From: Micromonospora gifhornensis
GTDB lineage: Bacteria; Actinomycetota; Actinomycetes; Mycobacteriales; Micromonosporaceae
Assembly (NCBI RefSeq): GCF_016863515.1
Contig: NZ_BOPA01000029.1
Location: 1-64,000, forward strand
Direction of reading: 5' to 3'
Length of the DNA stretch: 64,000 nt
Under the pieces are notes generated by a model that was given only the letters and a program-made list of their open reading frames with translations, was not told the origin of the DNA and did no database searches. Made by a program: the position numbers and the translations under genes. Position 1 is the first letter of the stretch. Each line of letters begins with the position of its first letter. Of this stretch, positions 46,774 to 55,651 are shown in pieces.

Positions 46774-49524
46774 TTGAATACCCGCGACTGGCCGATCCGC
46801 TCCAAGCTGACCGCCCTGGTCGTCGTGCCGGTGACCGCACTGCTGGCGCTCTGGATATTCGCGACCACGCTCACCTTCGGCCCGGCGCTCGACCTGCTGG
46901 CCGCCCGTACCCTCCTGTACGACCTGGGCCGGCCCGGCGAGACGGTGGTGGCCGAGTTGCAGCGCGAGCGGCGGCTCTCCGTGGTGCAGCTCGCCTCGCC
47001 CCGGACCAACCTGTCGGAGTTGCGCGAGCAGCGGGAGCGGACCGACGCGGCAGTGACGCAGCTGCGCCTGCGGGTATCCGGGGAGAAGTTCCGGGACGCC
47101 GCCGGTGAGCTGCTCGAAGCGCGGCTGGACCGGCTGCTCGGCAAACTGGAGGCGTTGCCGGCGGGACGGGCGGCGATCGACCGCCGGGAACTGGACCGGA
47201 TCGGCGCCGTCGGTCTCTACAGCGACCTGGTCTCGGCCGCGTTCCACACCTTCGAGGCCCTGGCCAACCTGCCCGACCACGATCTCAACCGCGAGGCGCG
47301 GGCGCTGACCGACCTCGGTCACTCCCGGGAACTGCTCGGGCAGACCGATGCGCTGCTGGCCGGGGCGCTGACCGCCGGCGGGTTCGCCAAGGGCGAGCAC
47401 ACATTGCTCGTGCAGAGCATCGGTAACCAGCGGTTCCTCATCGCGTCGGCGGTGGCCGACCTGCCCGCCCCCGAGCAGGCCGCCTACCAGCGCCTGGCCG
47501 AGCAGGACGGGTTCACGCGGCTGCGCACGATGCAGGACGAGCTGATCGCCGCCGGGCCGTCGGGCCGGGTCACCGTGGACGCCCGCGCCTGGCAGTCCGG
47601 GTACGACACCGTCCAGCAGTCGTTGCGCGACTTCGAGCTGACCCAGGCGGACGGACTGGCCGACCGCTCGGTGCCGATGGCGGTCAGCATCCTGGCCCGA
47701 CTGGCCGGCGCCGGGCTGCTCGGCCTGCTCGCCGTGGTGGCGTCGTTGGTGGTGGCGTTGCGGATCGGCCGGTCCCTGGCACAGCGGCTCACGCTGATGC
47801 GCGGGCGGCTGAAGGAGACCGCGGAGCAGGGCCTGCCCGACGTGGTGGAGCGGCTGCGCCGGGGTGAACAGGTGGACGCCGCCCGCGAGACACCGGTGGC
47901 CGACCAGGGCACCGACGAGATCGGCCAGGTGGCCCAGGCCTTCACCGAGGTGCAGAAGGTCGCCATCCGCGCGGCCCAGGTCGAGGTCACCCTGCGCCGT
48001 GGGCTCAACGAGGTCTTCCTGAACATCGCGCGTCGCAGCCAGGGCCTGGTGCACCGTCAACTCGCCCTGCTCGACCGGCTGGAACGCGACGCGGAGGATC
48101 CGGACCATCTGGCCGAACTGTTCCGGGTCGACCACCTCGCGACCCGGCTGCGCCGGCACGCGGAGGATCTGGTCATCCTGGCCGGGGCCACGCCAGGGCG
48201 CGGCTGGCGTGAACCGGTCGCCATGGTGGATCTGATCCGGGGGGCGATCTCCGAGGTCGAGTCGTACGACCGGGTCGACATCACGGACCTGCAGCCCGCC
48301 GGCACGGTGGGCCGGGCGGTCGGCGACATCATCCACCTGCTCGCCGAGCTGATCGAGAACGCGACCGCCTTCTCACCGCCCGAGTCACGGGTGCAGGTCT
48401 CCGGTGAGCACGTTCCCCACGGGTACGCGCTCTCCGTCTCCGACCAGGGGCTCGGCATGACCGCGGCGGCGATCGAGGAGGCCAACCGCAAGCTGGCCCG
48501 GGCACCGGAGTTCGATCCGGCGGAGACCGCCCGACTCGGACTGTTCGTGGTGGCGCGACTCGCCGGCCGGCACGGCATCCGGGTGCGCCTGCGCCGGTCG
48601 GACGGGGCGGGGCTGACCGCGGTGGTGCTGATTCCCACCGAGTTGATCACCGCCGAGCCGTCGGCGCTGCCCCCGCTCGACGCGATGGAGGATGGCGACG
48701 ACGCCAGCCTGGAGCAGCGGCGGCTGGTCCGGGCCACCCGACTCACGACCGTCCCCCGACCACGCACCCGCGCCGGGACGTCCGAGCGTCCGCAGTCCTC
48801 CCGCCCATCTGCGAAGCTGGGCGGCCCGAGCCAGGCCTCGACCGTCGGTGCGGCCGAATCCGACGGTCTGCCTCGACGCATCCGACGGCGCCCGGCCGGC
48901 TCCACCGCCGACCCGACCGCCTCCAGCGCCACCACCGAGGCGGGGGGACCGACCGCTGAGGTCGCCCTCGGACCCACCTCCAGCGTTGAGCCGGCTGGTT
49001 CGGACGTCGAGTCGGCCCGGTCGAGCGTCGGGCCGGCCGGGACCGAGGAAGCCGTGCCTGCGGGCGGCGAGCGGGACCAGGGGCGGACGGTACCGGCCGC
49101 GACGGACCGCGGTGGAGTGGTGGACAGCCCGACCGTCCCGCTGCCCGCGTTGACCCGCCGGTCGACCGGTTCGGGGGCACTCGACGGGCCCACCCTGCGG
49201 CAGCCCCTGGCGATCCCCGCAAGCAGCGCCGGGCGGCTGGCCGAGCCGACGCCGCGCAGCCCGGAGGAGGCACGTCGGTTCATGTCGGCGTTGCAGTCCG
49301 GCACCGCGCAGGGCCGGCTGGCTGCCGCGCGTACGCAGTCGACCGACGGTCGCCCCACGGAGGTCGGCTCCACCGGCCGGGAGGGGCAGGGCGACCCGCC
49401 CACCGGGCATCCGTCGGACGAGACCGCCGCAGCGAACCGGGAAACGAGCACCGACGAGGCTGGACCGCCACCCGGCGGACCGGTCACCGTGGAATCCCCG
49501 ACCGTTACTGAGAGGGACGCCTGA
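46774..49524 (+). CDS. cvnA: conservon sensor kinase-like protein CvnA
   Basis: Membrane sensor of a Cvn system, a G-protein-coupled-receptor-like complex of actinomycetes. About 916 aa: TM1 at about 15-35 (LVVVPVTALLALWIFATTL); an extracellular nitrate-sensor-like domain (LQRERRLSVVQLASP onward, about 280 residues); TM2 near 310 (LARLAGAGLLGLLAVVASLVVAL); HAMP; a dimerisation part (FLNIARRSQGLVHRQLALLDRLE); and a histidine-kinase-type ATPase domain (LIENATAFSPPESRV, DQGLGMT, LGLFVVARLA). A disordered 280-residue tail ends it. The start is uncertain: TTG at 46774 is favoured by GCGAGG upstream, but a GTG at 46720 is possible. The stop overlaps cvnB. Confidence 0.9.
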   Translation: MNTRDWPIRSKLTALVVVPVTALLALWIFATTLTFGPALDLLAARTLLYDLGRPGETVVAELQRERRLSVVQLASPRTNLSELREQRERTDAAVTQLRLRVSGEKFRDAAGELLEARLDRLLGKLEALPAGRAAIDRRELDRIGAVGLYSDLVSAAFHTFEALANLPDHDLNREARALTDLGHSRELLGQTDALLAGALTAGGFAKGEHTLLVQSIGNQRFLIASAVADLPAPEQAAYQRLAEQDGFTRLRTMQDELIAAGPSGRVTVDARAWQSGYDTVQQSLRDFELTQADGLADRSVPMAVSILARLAGAGLLGLLAVVASLVVALRIGRSLAQRLTLMRGRLKETAEQGLPDVVERLRRGEQVDAARETPVADQGTDEIGQVAQAFTEVQKVAIRAAQVEVTLRRGLNEVFLNIARRSQGLVHRQLALLDRLERDAEDPDHLAELFRVDHLATRLRRHAEDLVILAGATPGRGWREPVAMVDLIRGAISEVESYDRVDITDLQPAGTVGRAVGDIIHLLAELIENATAFSPPESRVQVSGEHVPHGYALSVSDQGLGMTAAAIEEANRKLARAPEFDPAETARLGLFVVARLAGRHGIRVRLRRSDGAGLTAVVLIPTELITAEPSALPPLDAMEDGDDASLEQRRLVRATRLTTVPRPRTRAGTSERPQSSRPSAKLGGPSQASTVGAAESDGLPRRIRRRPAGSTADPTASSATTEAGGPTAEVALGPTSSVEPAGSDVESARSSVGPAGTEEAVPAGGERDQGRTVPAATDRGGVVDSPTVPLPALTRRSTGSGALDGPTLRQPLAIPASSAGRLAEPTPRSPEEARRFMSALQSGTAQGRLAAARTQSTDGRPTEVGSTGREGQGDPPTGHPSDETAAANRETSTDEAGPPPGGPVTVESPTVTERDA

Positions 49525-49943
49525 TGCAATCGACGAGGCAGAGTGCCAATCTCGACTGGTTGCTCGACGATCTGGTGGAGCGCCTGCCCGCCGCCCGGCG
49601 GGCGGTGGTGCTGTCGGCGGATGGCCTGCTGCTCGGTTCCTCCGCCGAACTGGACCGTGCCGACGCTGAGCATCTGTGTGCCCTGGCCTCCGGTCTCGCC
49701 AGCCTGGCGCGTGGCGCCAGCCGGCACCTGGCGGGTGGACCGGTCCGGCAGACGGTGGTGGAGATGGAGTCCGCGTACCTGTTCGTGACGGCGGCCGGGC
49801 AGGGCGCCTGCCTGGCCGTGGCGTGCGACACGGACGCCGACATCGGGCTTGTCGCGTACGAGATGGCCATGCTGGTGACCCGGGTGGGTGAGAACCTGCA
49901 GGCACCGGTCCGCGCGTCGCTGGGTGGCGCCGATGCGGTCTGA
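49524..49943 (+). CDS. cvnB: roadblock/LC7 domain protein CvnB
   Basis: 139-aa protein with a single roadblock fold, a likely GTPase-activating or scaffold partner of CvnD. Features are LDWLLDDLVERLPAARRAVVLSADGLLLGSS, EHLCALASGLASLARGASRHL and the closing IGLVAYEMAMLVTRVGENL. The ATG shares a base with the cvnA stop (TGATG), so the genes are translationally coupled. Confidence 0.93.
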   Translation: MQSTRQSANLDWLLDDLVERLPAARRAVVLSADGLLLGSSAELDRADAEHLCALASGLASLARGASRHLAGGPVRQTVVEMESAYLFVTAAGQGACLAVACDTDADIGLVAYEMAMLVTRVGENLQAPVRASLGGADAV

Positions 49944-50322
49944 CTTACCGGGGCACCGACACGAGTGGCTCGACGACGACGCCGGGCCGGTGGTGCGGCC
50001 GTACACCCTGACCGGTGGCCGGGTGCGCTCCTGCGCGGACGGATTCGACCTGGTCGCGTACGTGTTGGCCAGCCCGAACCCGGATCTCGGCGCGTACCCG
50101 GAACTGCATCCCGAGCACCGGCTGCTTGTGGAACTGGCGGGCCAGGGCACGCCGGTGGTGGAACTCGCCGCCGATTTGGACCTGGCGGTGGGTGTCGTCC
50201 GAGTGCTACTTGGTGATCTGCTCACCCGGGGACTTGTCGCCGTGCAACAACCGCCGCGCGCCACGTACCTGCCCGACAACGACATCCTCAAGGCGGTGGT
50301 GGATGGACTCCGTGCGTTATGA
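49933..50322 (+). CDS. cvnC: DUF742 protein CvnC
   Basis: 129-aa DUF742 protein, third member of the Cvn operon. Typical parts are GPVVRPYTLTGGRV, the central HPEHRLLVELAGQGTPVVELAADLDLAVGVVRVLLGDL, which looks like a winged helix, and the end DILKAVVDGLRAL. It probably links CvnA and CvnD. The ATG lies inside the end of cvnB (11-nt overlap). Confidence 0.93.
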   Translation: MRSDLPGHRHEWLDDDAGPVVRPYTLTGGRVRSCADGFDLVAYVLASPNPDLGAYPELHPEHRLLVELAGQGTPVVELAADLDLAVGVVRVLLGDLLTRGLVAVQQPPRATYLPDNDILKAVVDGLRAL

Positions 50323-50905
50323 CGCCGAGCGTCAGGGTTCTCGGATTCCGATCGCGCTGAAGATCCTCATCGCCGGTGGCTTCGGCGCCGGCAAGACGAC
50401 TCTGGTGAGCGCGTTGAGTGAGGTACGGCCGCTGCAGACCGAGGAGATCCTCACCGGGGCAGGCGCCGACACCGACGACCTCTCCGGCGTCGAGGGCAAG
50501 TCGACGACCACGGTGGCGATGGACTTCGGACGAATCACCATCAACGACGATCTTCAGCTGTACCTGTTCGGTACGCCGGGACAGGACCGTTTCTGGTTCC
50601 TCTGGGACGAGTTGGCCTTCGGGGCGCTGGGCGCGGTGGTGCTCGCCGACACCCGCCGGCTGGCCGACTGCTTCCCCTCGATCGACTACTTCGAGCAGCG
50701 GGGTGTGCCGTTCGTGGTCGGGGTCAACTGCTTCGACGGCTCGCAACGGTTCAGCCTGGAGGCCGTACGCCGGGCCCTGGACCTCGACCCGGACGTGCCG
50801 ATGGTGCTCTGCGACGCCCGGGACCGGCAGTCCGGCAAGGCGGTGCTGATCTCCCTGGTCGAGCACGTGGCCCGGCAGCGGGGCGAGCCGGTGCCGGCGG
50901 CGTGA
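50303..50905 (+). CDS. cvnD: Ras-like GTPase CvnD
   Basis: 200-aa small GTPase of the conservon. The P-loop is GGFGAGKTT at about residues 26-34. Switch I lies near GKSTTTVAMDFG and switch II at LFGTPGQDRFWF. Guanine recognition is the divergent GVNCFD in place of the usual NKxD. CDARDRQS supports the ring. The start overlaps cvnC by 20 nt, closing a four-gene operon. It likely cycles between GTP and GDP under CvnA/B/C to pass a signal. Complete. Confidence 0.93.
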   Translation: MDSVRYDAERQGSRIPIALKILIAGGFGAGKTTLVSALSEVRPLQTEEILTGAGADTDDLSGVEGKSTTTVAMDFGRITINDDLQLYLFGTPGQDRFWFLWDELAFGALGAVVLADTRRLADCFPSIDYFEQRGVPFVVGVNCFDGSQRFSLEAVRRALDLDPDVPMVLCDARDRQSGKAVLISLVEHVARQRGEPVPAA

Positions 50906-50997
50906 CCACCGCGGGCCCGGACCGGCAGGTCTAACCCGGCGGTGTCGGGGGAAGGTTTCTGGTGGCGAGGCAGTGTCCAGCGGAGAGGTGACACCTG

Positions 50998-52035
50998 GTG
51001 GCAGGTCGAGGCGAGATCGTTTACATCGGCGGATACACGGCGCACAGCGGCGGCCGGGGCACGGGGATCGTCGCCGCCCGACGTGATCCGGACTCCGGCG
51101 AACTGACCTCGTTGGGCACCGTCGCGGTCGCCGCGTCGCCGTCGTTCCTCGCCCGTCATCCCCACCGGCCCGTGCTCTACGCGGTGAACGAGCTGCCCGA
51201 CGGGCAGGTCAGTGCCTGGCAGGTGGGGCCCGAGGGCGAACTGACGGAGATCGGCTCGTGGGCGACCGGCGGGGCCGAGCCCTGCCACCTGGCCGTCGCG
51301 CCGGACGGCCGGTTCCTGTTCGTGGCCAACTACGGTGGCGGGAGCGTGACGGTCTTCCCGCTCGACGCCGACGGGGTGCCGGGCGAGCGCAGCGACGTGG
51401 TGGAGCATTCCGGTCACGGGCCGGATCCGGAGCGCCAGGAGCGGGCCCACGCGCACATGGTCGTGCCCGGGGTCGGTGGTGAGCCGCTGCTCGCGGTCGA
51501 TCTCGGCACGGACTCGATCTACCGGTACGACCTCGACGCCGCCTCCGGACGGTTGGTGCCCCGGCCACCCCGGGTGCGTACGCCCGCGGGAGCCGGCCCC
51601 CGACACCTGGCCCGGCATCCGGACGGACGCCGCTGTTACGTCTCCGGGGAGTTGGACCGGTCGGTGCTGGTCTACGAGGCGGACGAGGACGGCGTGCTGC
51701 ACCAGCGAGGGCGGGTCGACGCCAGCGACCGGGCCGGGCACGTCCAGCCGTCGGAGATCGCCGTCGATGCGGACGGTCGCCATCTCTACCTGGCCAACCG
51801 GGGGGTCGGCACGATCTCCGTCTACTCGATCGGGGCGGGTCTACCGGAACTGGTCGATGAAGTGGAGACCGGCGGTGAATGGCCCCGCCATTTCGTGCTG
51901 CTCGGAGAGCATCTCTACGTCGCGGACGAACGGGCGGACATGGTGCGCACCTTCCGGGTCGATCGGGAGACCGGGGTGCCGATGGCGATCGGTGAGCCGT
52001 TGCCGATTCCCAGCCCCACTTGCGTTCTGCCCTGA
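50998..52035 (+). CDS. lactonase-family beta-propeller protein
   Basis: 345 aa, a seven-bladed propeller of the 6-phosphogluconolactonase-like (YbhE/PF10282) family. The repeat pattern is visible as recurring HPxxRxLY/FVAN strands: PHRPVLYAVNELPDG, PDGRFLFVANYGGGSV, ARHPDGRRCYVSGELDRSV, ADGRHLYLANRGVGTI. The N-terminus EIVYIGGYTA is typical. Hydrolysis of a sugar lactone is usual in the family but is not proven for each member. No signal peptide. It follows the conservon by about 90 bp and may have its own promoter. Confidence 0.9.
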   Translation: MAGRGEIVYIGGYTAHSGGRGTGIVAARRDPDSGELTSLGTVAVAASPSFLARHPHRPVLYAVNELPDGQVSAWQVGPEGELTEIGSWATGGAEPCHLAVAPDGRFLFVANYGGGSVTVFPLDADGVPGERSDVVEHSGHGPDPERQERAHAHMVVPGVGGEPLLAVDLGTDSIYRYDLDAASGRLVPRPPRVRTPAGAGPRHLARHPDGRRCYVSGELDRSVLVYEADEDGVLHQRGRVDASDRAGHVQPSEIAVDADGRHLYLANRGVGTISVYSIGAGLPELVDEVETGGEWPRHFVLLGEHLYVADERADMVRTFRVDRETGVPMAIGEPLPIPSPTCVLP

Positions 52036-52086
52036 TCGTGGTGGTGGGCAGCGATCCATCCACATTGCGCCGCTGAGTCGTCACTC

Positions 52087-52129
52087 AAAGTTACTAAATC
52101 ACGGTAAACTGTTTCTCCTCTGTAACTTT
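52087..52129. promoter_or_regulatory. AT-rich promoter region with AAAGTTAC inverted repeat
   Basis: AAAGTTAC (52087-52094) and GTAACTTT (52122-52129) form an 8-bp inverted repeat with 27 nt between, in an AT-rich island just before the solute-binding/VWA gene. Probably a promoter with operator, or a weak terminator of the lactonase gene. Confidence 0.4.
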
Positions 52130-52170
52130 CGTCCGAACGGCCATGGCAGTCCCATGGCCGGGTCCGCAAG

Positions 52171-53946
52171 ATGGTCAGCGTGTCAGCAGGCCGCCATCGC
52201 ATGCGTTCAGGTATTCACGGTGCCGCCGCCGCAGCCGCGGTCGGCGTGCTCGTCGTCACCGCCGGTGGGTGGGTGGGTTATCGCCAGCTCGCCGGCCCGG
52301 ACTGCTCTGGCAAGATCGAGTTGTCGGTCGCGGTCGCGACCGAACTCGCGCCGGCGGTCGACGCGGCGGCCTCCGAGTGGGAGGAAAAAGGTGCTGCGGT
52401 CGACGGCACCTGCATCGACGTGACCGTAGCGGCTGCCGACGCGGTCGAGGTGGCAGCGGTGGTGGCGGCCAAGCACGGGGCGAGCCTCGCCGGCGTAGGC
52501 CAGGCCAGCGGCACGGCGGTGAGCCCCGACGTCTGGATCCCGGACTCCTCGACCTGGCTGTTGCGGTTGCAGACCGGCGGTGCGGCGGCCTTCGCGCCGG
52601 GCAACGGCGCGTCGATCGCGAGCAGTCCGGTGGTCGTCGCCATGCCCGAACCCATCGCCGGACGGCTGATGGGCTGGCCGCAGAAGGAGATCGGCTGGAC
52701 CGAGCTGCTGGCCCGGGTCAACAGCGACCGGCCGTTGAAGACCGGCATCGTCGAGCCGACCCGCGACGCCGCCGGCCTGTCCGGGCTGCTGTCGCTGATG
52801 ACCGCCGCGGCCTCGTCCGGCGGTGCCACCGCCGAGCAGGACCGCATCGGCGCGCTGCGGGCGCTGGCCTCGGGTGCCTCGGCGCTGCGCCAGGACCTGC
52901 TCGCCAAGTTCCCCACCGCGTCGGACGGCACCACGTTGGCCAGCTCGCTGGGCGCGGCGGCGCTGTCCGAAGAGGACGTCATCCAGTACAACGCGAAGAA
53001 GCCGCCGGTGCCGCTGGCGGCGCTCTACCTGAAGCCGTCGCCGCTGCCGTTGGACTACCCGTACGCGGTGCTGCCGGGCATCGAGCCGGCCAAGGACTCC
53101 GCCGCCCGGGTGCTGTTCGAGGTGCTCACCACACCTTCGTTCAAGGACAAGCTGGCGGCCCAGGCGCTGCGTGGGCCGGACGGCAACTGGGGTAGCGGCT
53201 TCGAGCCGCCGCAGGGCGCACCGAGCCCGGCCGGCGGCGACCCCTCCGCGGCGCCGCCGCCGCAGGGCGGCATCGCCGCCGGTGGCCTCGCGCCGGACGC
53301 GGTGGAGCGGGCCGTCTCCAGCTGGTCCATCGCCACCCTCTCCGGTCGGATGCTCTGCATCATCGACGTGTCCGGCTCGATGAAGAAGGCGGTGCCGACC
53401 GCCAACGGGGCGACCCGGCAGCAGGTCACCGCGGAAGCGGCCCGGCGGGGTCTGAACCTGTTCGACGATTCCTGGTCGATCGGCCTGTGGGTCTTCTCCA
53501 CCAGGCTGGACGGCGCGCGTGACTACCGTCAGGTGGTGCCGACCGGCCCGCTGTCGCGGCAGCGCAGCAACCTGGAGCGGAGCCTGGACACGATCACCTC
53601 GTCGAGCGGCGACACCGGTCTGTACGACACGCTGCTGGCGGCGTACAAGGACGTGCAGGAGAACTGGGAACCGGGCAAGGTCAACTCGATCGTGCTCTTC
53701 ACCGACGGCAAGAACGAGGACGCCGACGGCATCTCGCAGCGGCAGCTGCTCGCCGAGCTGAAGCGGATCAAGGACCCGGACCAGCCGATCCAGGTGATCA
53801 TCATCGGCATCGGCACCGAGGTCAGCAAGGCGGAGCTGGACACCATCGCACAGAGCGCCGGTGGGGGTGCGTTCGTCGCCGCCGACCCGACTAAGATCGG
53901 TGACATCTTCCTGCGAGCGATCGCCCTGCGGAAGGCGCCGGCCTGA
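52171..53946 (+). CDS. secreted protein with solute-binding domain and VWA domain
   Basis: 591 aa. An N-terminal membrane anchor or signal (GAAAAAAVGVLVVTAGGWVG) is followed by a type 2 periplasmic-binding fold (CSGKIELSVAVATELAPAVDAAASEW to VLTTPSFKDKLAAQAL). A Pro/Ala-rich linker precedes a von Willebrand A domain from about residue 385. The metal site has DVSGSM, with later TSSSGDTGLYDT and LFTDGKNEDADG. All ligand positions are present. Such fusions are widespread in actinobacteria but unstudied, and may bind a ligand and an envelope partner. The start is uncertain within a few codons. Confidence 0.88.
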   Translation: MVSVSAGRHRMRSGIHGAAAAAAVGVLVVTAGGWVGYRQLAGPDCSGKIELSVAVATELAPAVDAAASEWEEKGAAVDGTCIDVTVAAADAVEVAAVVAAKHGASLAGVGQASGTAVSPDVWIPDSSTWLLRLQTGGAAAFAPGNGASIASSPVVVAMPEPIAGRLMGWPQKEIGWTELLARVNSDRPLKTGIVEPTRDAAGLSGLLSLMTAAASSGGATAEQDRIGALRALASGASALRQDLLAKFPTASDGTTLASSLGAAALSEEDVIQYNAKKPPVPLAALYLKPSPLPLDYPYAVLPGIEPAKDSAARVLFEVLTTPSFKDKLAAQALRGPDGNWGSGFEPPQGAPSPAGGDPSAAPPPQGGIAAGGLAPDAVERAVSSWSIATLSGRMLCIIDVSGSMKKAVPTANGATRQQVTAEAARRGLNLFDDSWSIGLWVFSTRLDGARDYRQVVPTGPLSRQRSNLERSLDTITSSSGDTGLYDTLLAAYKDVQENWEPGKVNSIVLFTDGKNEDADGISQRQLLAELKRIKDPDQPIQVIIIGIGTEVSKAELDTIAQSAGGGAFVAADPTKIGDIFLRAIALRKAPA

Positions 53947-54029
53947 TCGGTGCCTCAAGGGCGAGCCCTGCGGTATCGGGGAAACCCTTACCACAGGCCA
54001 GCTTCCGGCTGGTTACCCGGCACGGAAAG

Positions 54030-54062
54030 TGACGGCAATACGTCGGAAGCAATTGGCCGTCA
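54030..54062 (+). promoter_or_regulatory. hairpin in the leader of the sugar-phosphate transferase gene
   Basis: TGACGGCAAT (54030-54039) pairs with 54052-54062 with one bulge and a 12-nt loop, and TAGTTTTC follows. A smaller stem (53998-54002 with 54008-54012) lies just before. The leader between 53947 and 54154 could be an attenuator. It matches no riboswitch I know. Confidence 0.35.
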
Positions 54063-54154
54063 TAGTTTTCAAGGGAGGATGTCGACGTGCATCGGCAGCT
54101 CCGGCTCTCCGTCGAGCCGGACCCGTGCCGTCGGCGAGCGAAGTGGGAGGGCTG

Positions 54155-55642
54155 GTGACCTCGGCGACGCTGTTGACCCCCGCCAGATCTTCAACAAGAC
54201 CCGACGGCACGGCGTCATCGAGCAGTTCGATACGCGGTGCCCAGCGGGCCTACGTGCGAACCCTGGTGGTGCTGGACGCCACCGTCCTGACCCTGGCGGT
54301 GCTCGCCGGCTACGCGGCCCGCTTCGGTGAGGCCGCGCCGCGCGGCACCCACGTGCCGTACGTCGTGGTCGCTCCCGGGCTGGTGCTGGCCTGGCTGCTG
54401 TCGCTCAAGGCGATGCGCTGCTACGACGACCGGGTGATCGGCTACGGCGCGGACGAGTACCGGCGGGTCAGCATGGCCAGCCTCCGCCTGGCCGGTGCGG
54501 TGGCCATCGCCGGTTACATCGCCGACGTCGGCGTGTCCCGGGGATTCCTGGCGATCTCGTTCGCCGTCGGCCTGGTCGGGCTCGAACTCGCCCGGTTCGC
54601 CGCGCGCAAGCGCCTGCACCGGGCCCGCTCGGCGGGGACCGGCTGGTCCCGGCGGGTGCTGGTGGTCGGCGACACCGCGCACGTGCTGGAACTGGTGCAC
54701 ACCCTGCGACGCGAGCCGTACGCGGGCTATCAGGTGGTGGGCGCGTGCATCCCGGACGCCCTGCTGGCCCCGGTGGCCCAGCGGCTCGGCGACGTGCCGG
54801 TGGTCGGCTCGTTCCGGGGCATCCCGGAGGCCGCCGCCGCCATCGGCGCGGACACCGTCGCCGTCACCGCCAGCGGTGAACTCACCGCCGCCCGCCTGCG
54901 CCGGCTCGGTTGGCAACTGGAGGGCACCGGGATCGACCTGGTGCTCGCCCCGGCGCTGACGGATGTCGCCGGCCCGCGCATCCACACCCGCCCGGTGGCC
55001 GGCCTGCCGTTGATCCACGTGGAGGCGCCCGAGTTCCGGGGCATCCGCAAGCTGGTGAAGGGCTTCGTCGACCGGTCGATCTCGCTCGTGGCGTTGGCGC
55101 TGCTGCTGCCGTTGCTCGTGGTCATCGCGTTGGCCATCAAGCTGAACAGCCGCGGCCCGGTGTTGTTCCGGCAGATCCGGGTCGGGCAGGGCGGTCGGGA
55201 GTTCGGCGTCTTCAAGTTCCGCACCATGGTGGTCAACGCCGATGCCCTGCTTGCCGAGTTGGCCGCGCGCAACGAGACCGACGGCCTGATGTTCAAGATG
55301 CGCGACGACCCGCGGGTCACCCGGGTCGGGCGGCTGCTGCGCAAGTGGTCGCTGGACGAGCTGCCACAACTGGTGAACGTGCTGCTGGGGCAGATGAGCC
55401 TGGTCGGCCCCCGCCCGCCGCTGCCCTCCGAGGTGGCCCGCTACGACGGCGACGTGGCCCGCCGGCTGTTGGTCAAGCCGGGCATGACCGGCCTCTGGCA
55501 GGTCAGCGGCCGGTCGGACCTGAGCTGGGAGGACGGCATCCGGCTGGATCTCTACTACGTGGAGAACTGGTCACTGGCAGCCGACCTGACGATTCTCTGG
55601 AAGACCTTCGGCGCGGTGGTCAACAGCCGGGGCGCGTACTGA
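54155..55642 (+). CDS. exopolysaccharide initiating sugar-phosphate transferase
   Basis: Polyprenyl-phosphate glycosyl-1-phosphate transferase that starts exopolysaccharide synthesis at the membrane. About 495 aa: several N-terminal membrane helices (VLDATVLTLAVLAGYAAR, YVVVAPGLVLAWLLSL), a CoA-binding-like Rossmann domain (RVLVVGDTAHVLELV to SGELTAARL), a further helix (SISLVALALLLPLLVVIALAIK) and the catalytic domain. The latter has GPVLFRQIRVGQGG, KFRTMVVNAD, RKWSLDELPQLVNVL and QMSLVGPRPPLPSEV, all intact. The GTG at 54155 is close behind GGGAGGG; GTG codons at 54143 or 54125 are alternatives. No other glycan genes are near. Confidence 0.9.
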   Translation: MTSATLLTPARSSTRPDGTASSSSSIRGAQRAYVRTLVVLDATVLTLAVLAGYAARFGEAAPRGTHVPYVVVAPGLVLAWLLSLKAMRCYDDRVIGYGADEYRRVSMASLRLAGAVAIAGYIADVGVSRGFLAISFAVGLVGLELARFAARKRLHRARSAGTGWSRRVLVVGDTAHVLELVHTLRREPYAGYQVVGACIPDALLAPVAQRLGDVPVVGSFRGIPEAAAAIGADTVAVTASGELTAARLRRLGWQLEGTGIDLVLAPALTDVAGPRIHTRPVAGLPLIHVEAPEFRGIRKLVKGFVDRSISLVALALLLPLLVVIALAIKLNSRGPVLFRQIRVGQGGREFGVFKFRTMVVNADALLAELAARNETDGLMFKMRDDPRVTRVGRLLRKWSLDELPQLVNVLLGQMSLVGPRPPLPSEVARYDGDVARRLLVKPGMTGLWQVSGRSDLSWEDGIRLDLYYVENWSLAADLTILWKTFGAVVNSRGAY

Positions 55643-55651
55643 CCCGACCGG

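Noticed and set aside
53947..54154. Cyclic-di-GMP or ydaO-type riboswitch before the sugar-phosphate transferase gene
   Set aside because: The conserved core sequences of these classes are missing, so only an unassigned leader is reported.
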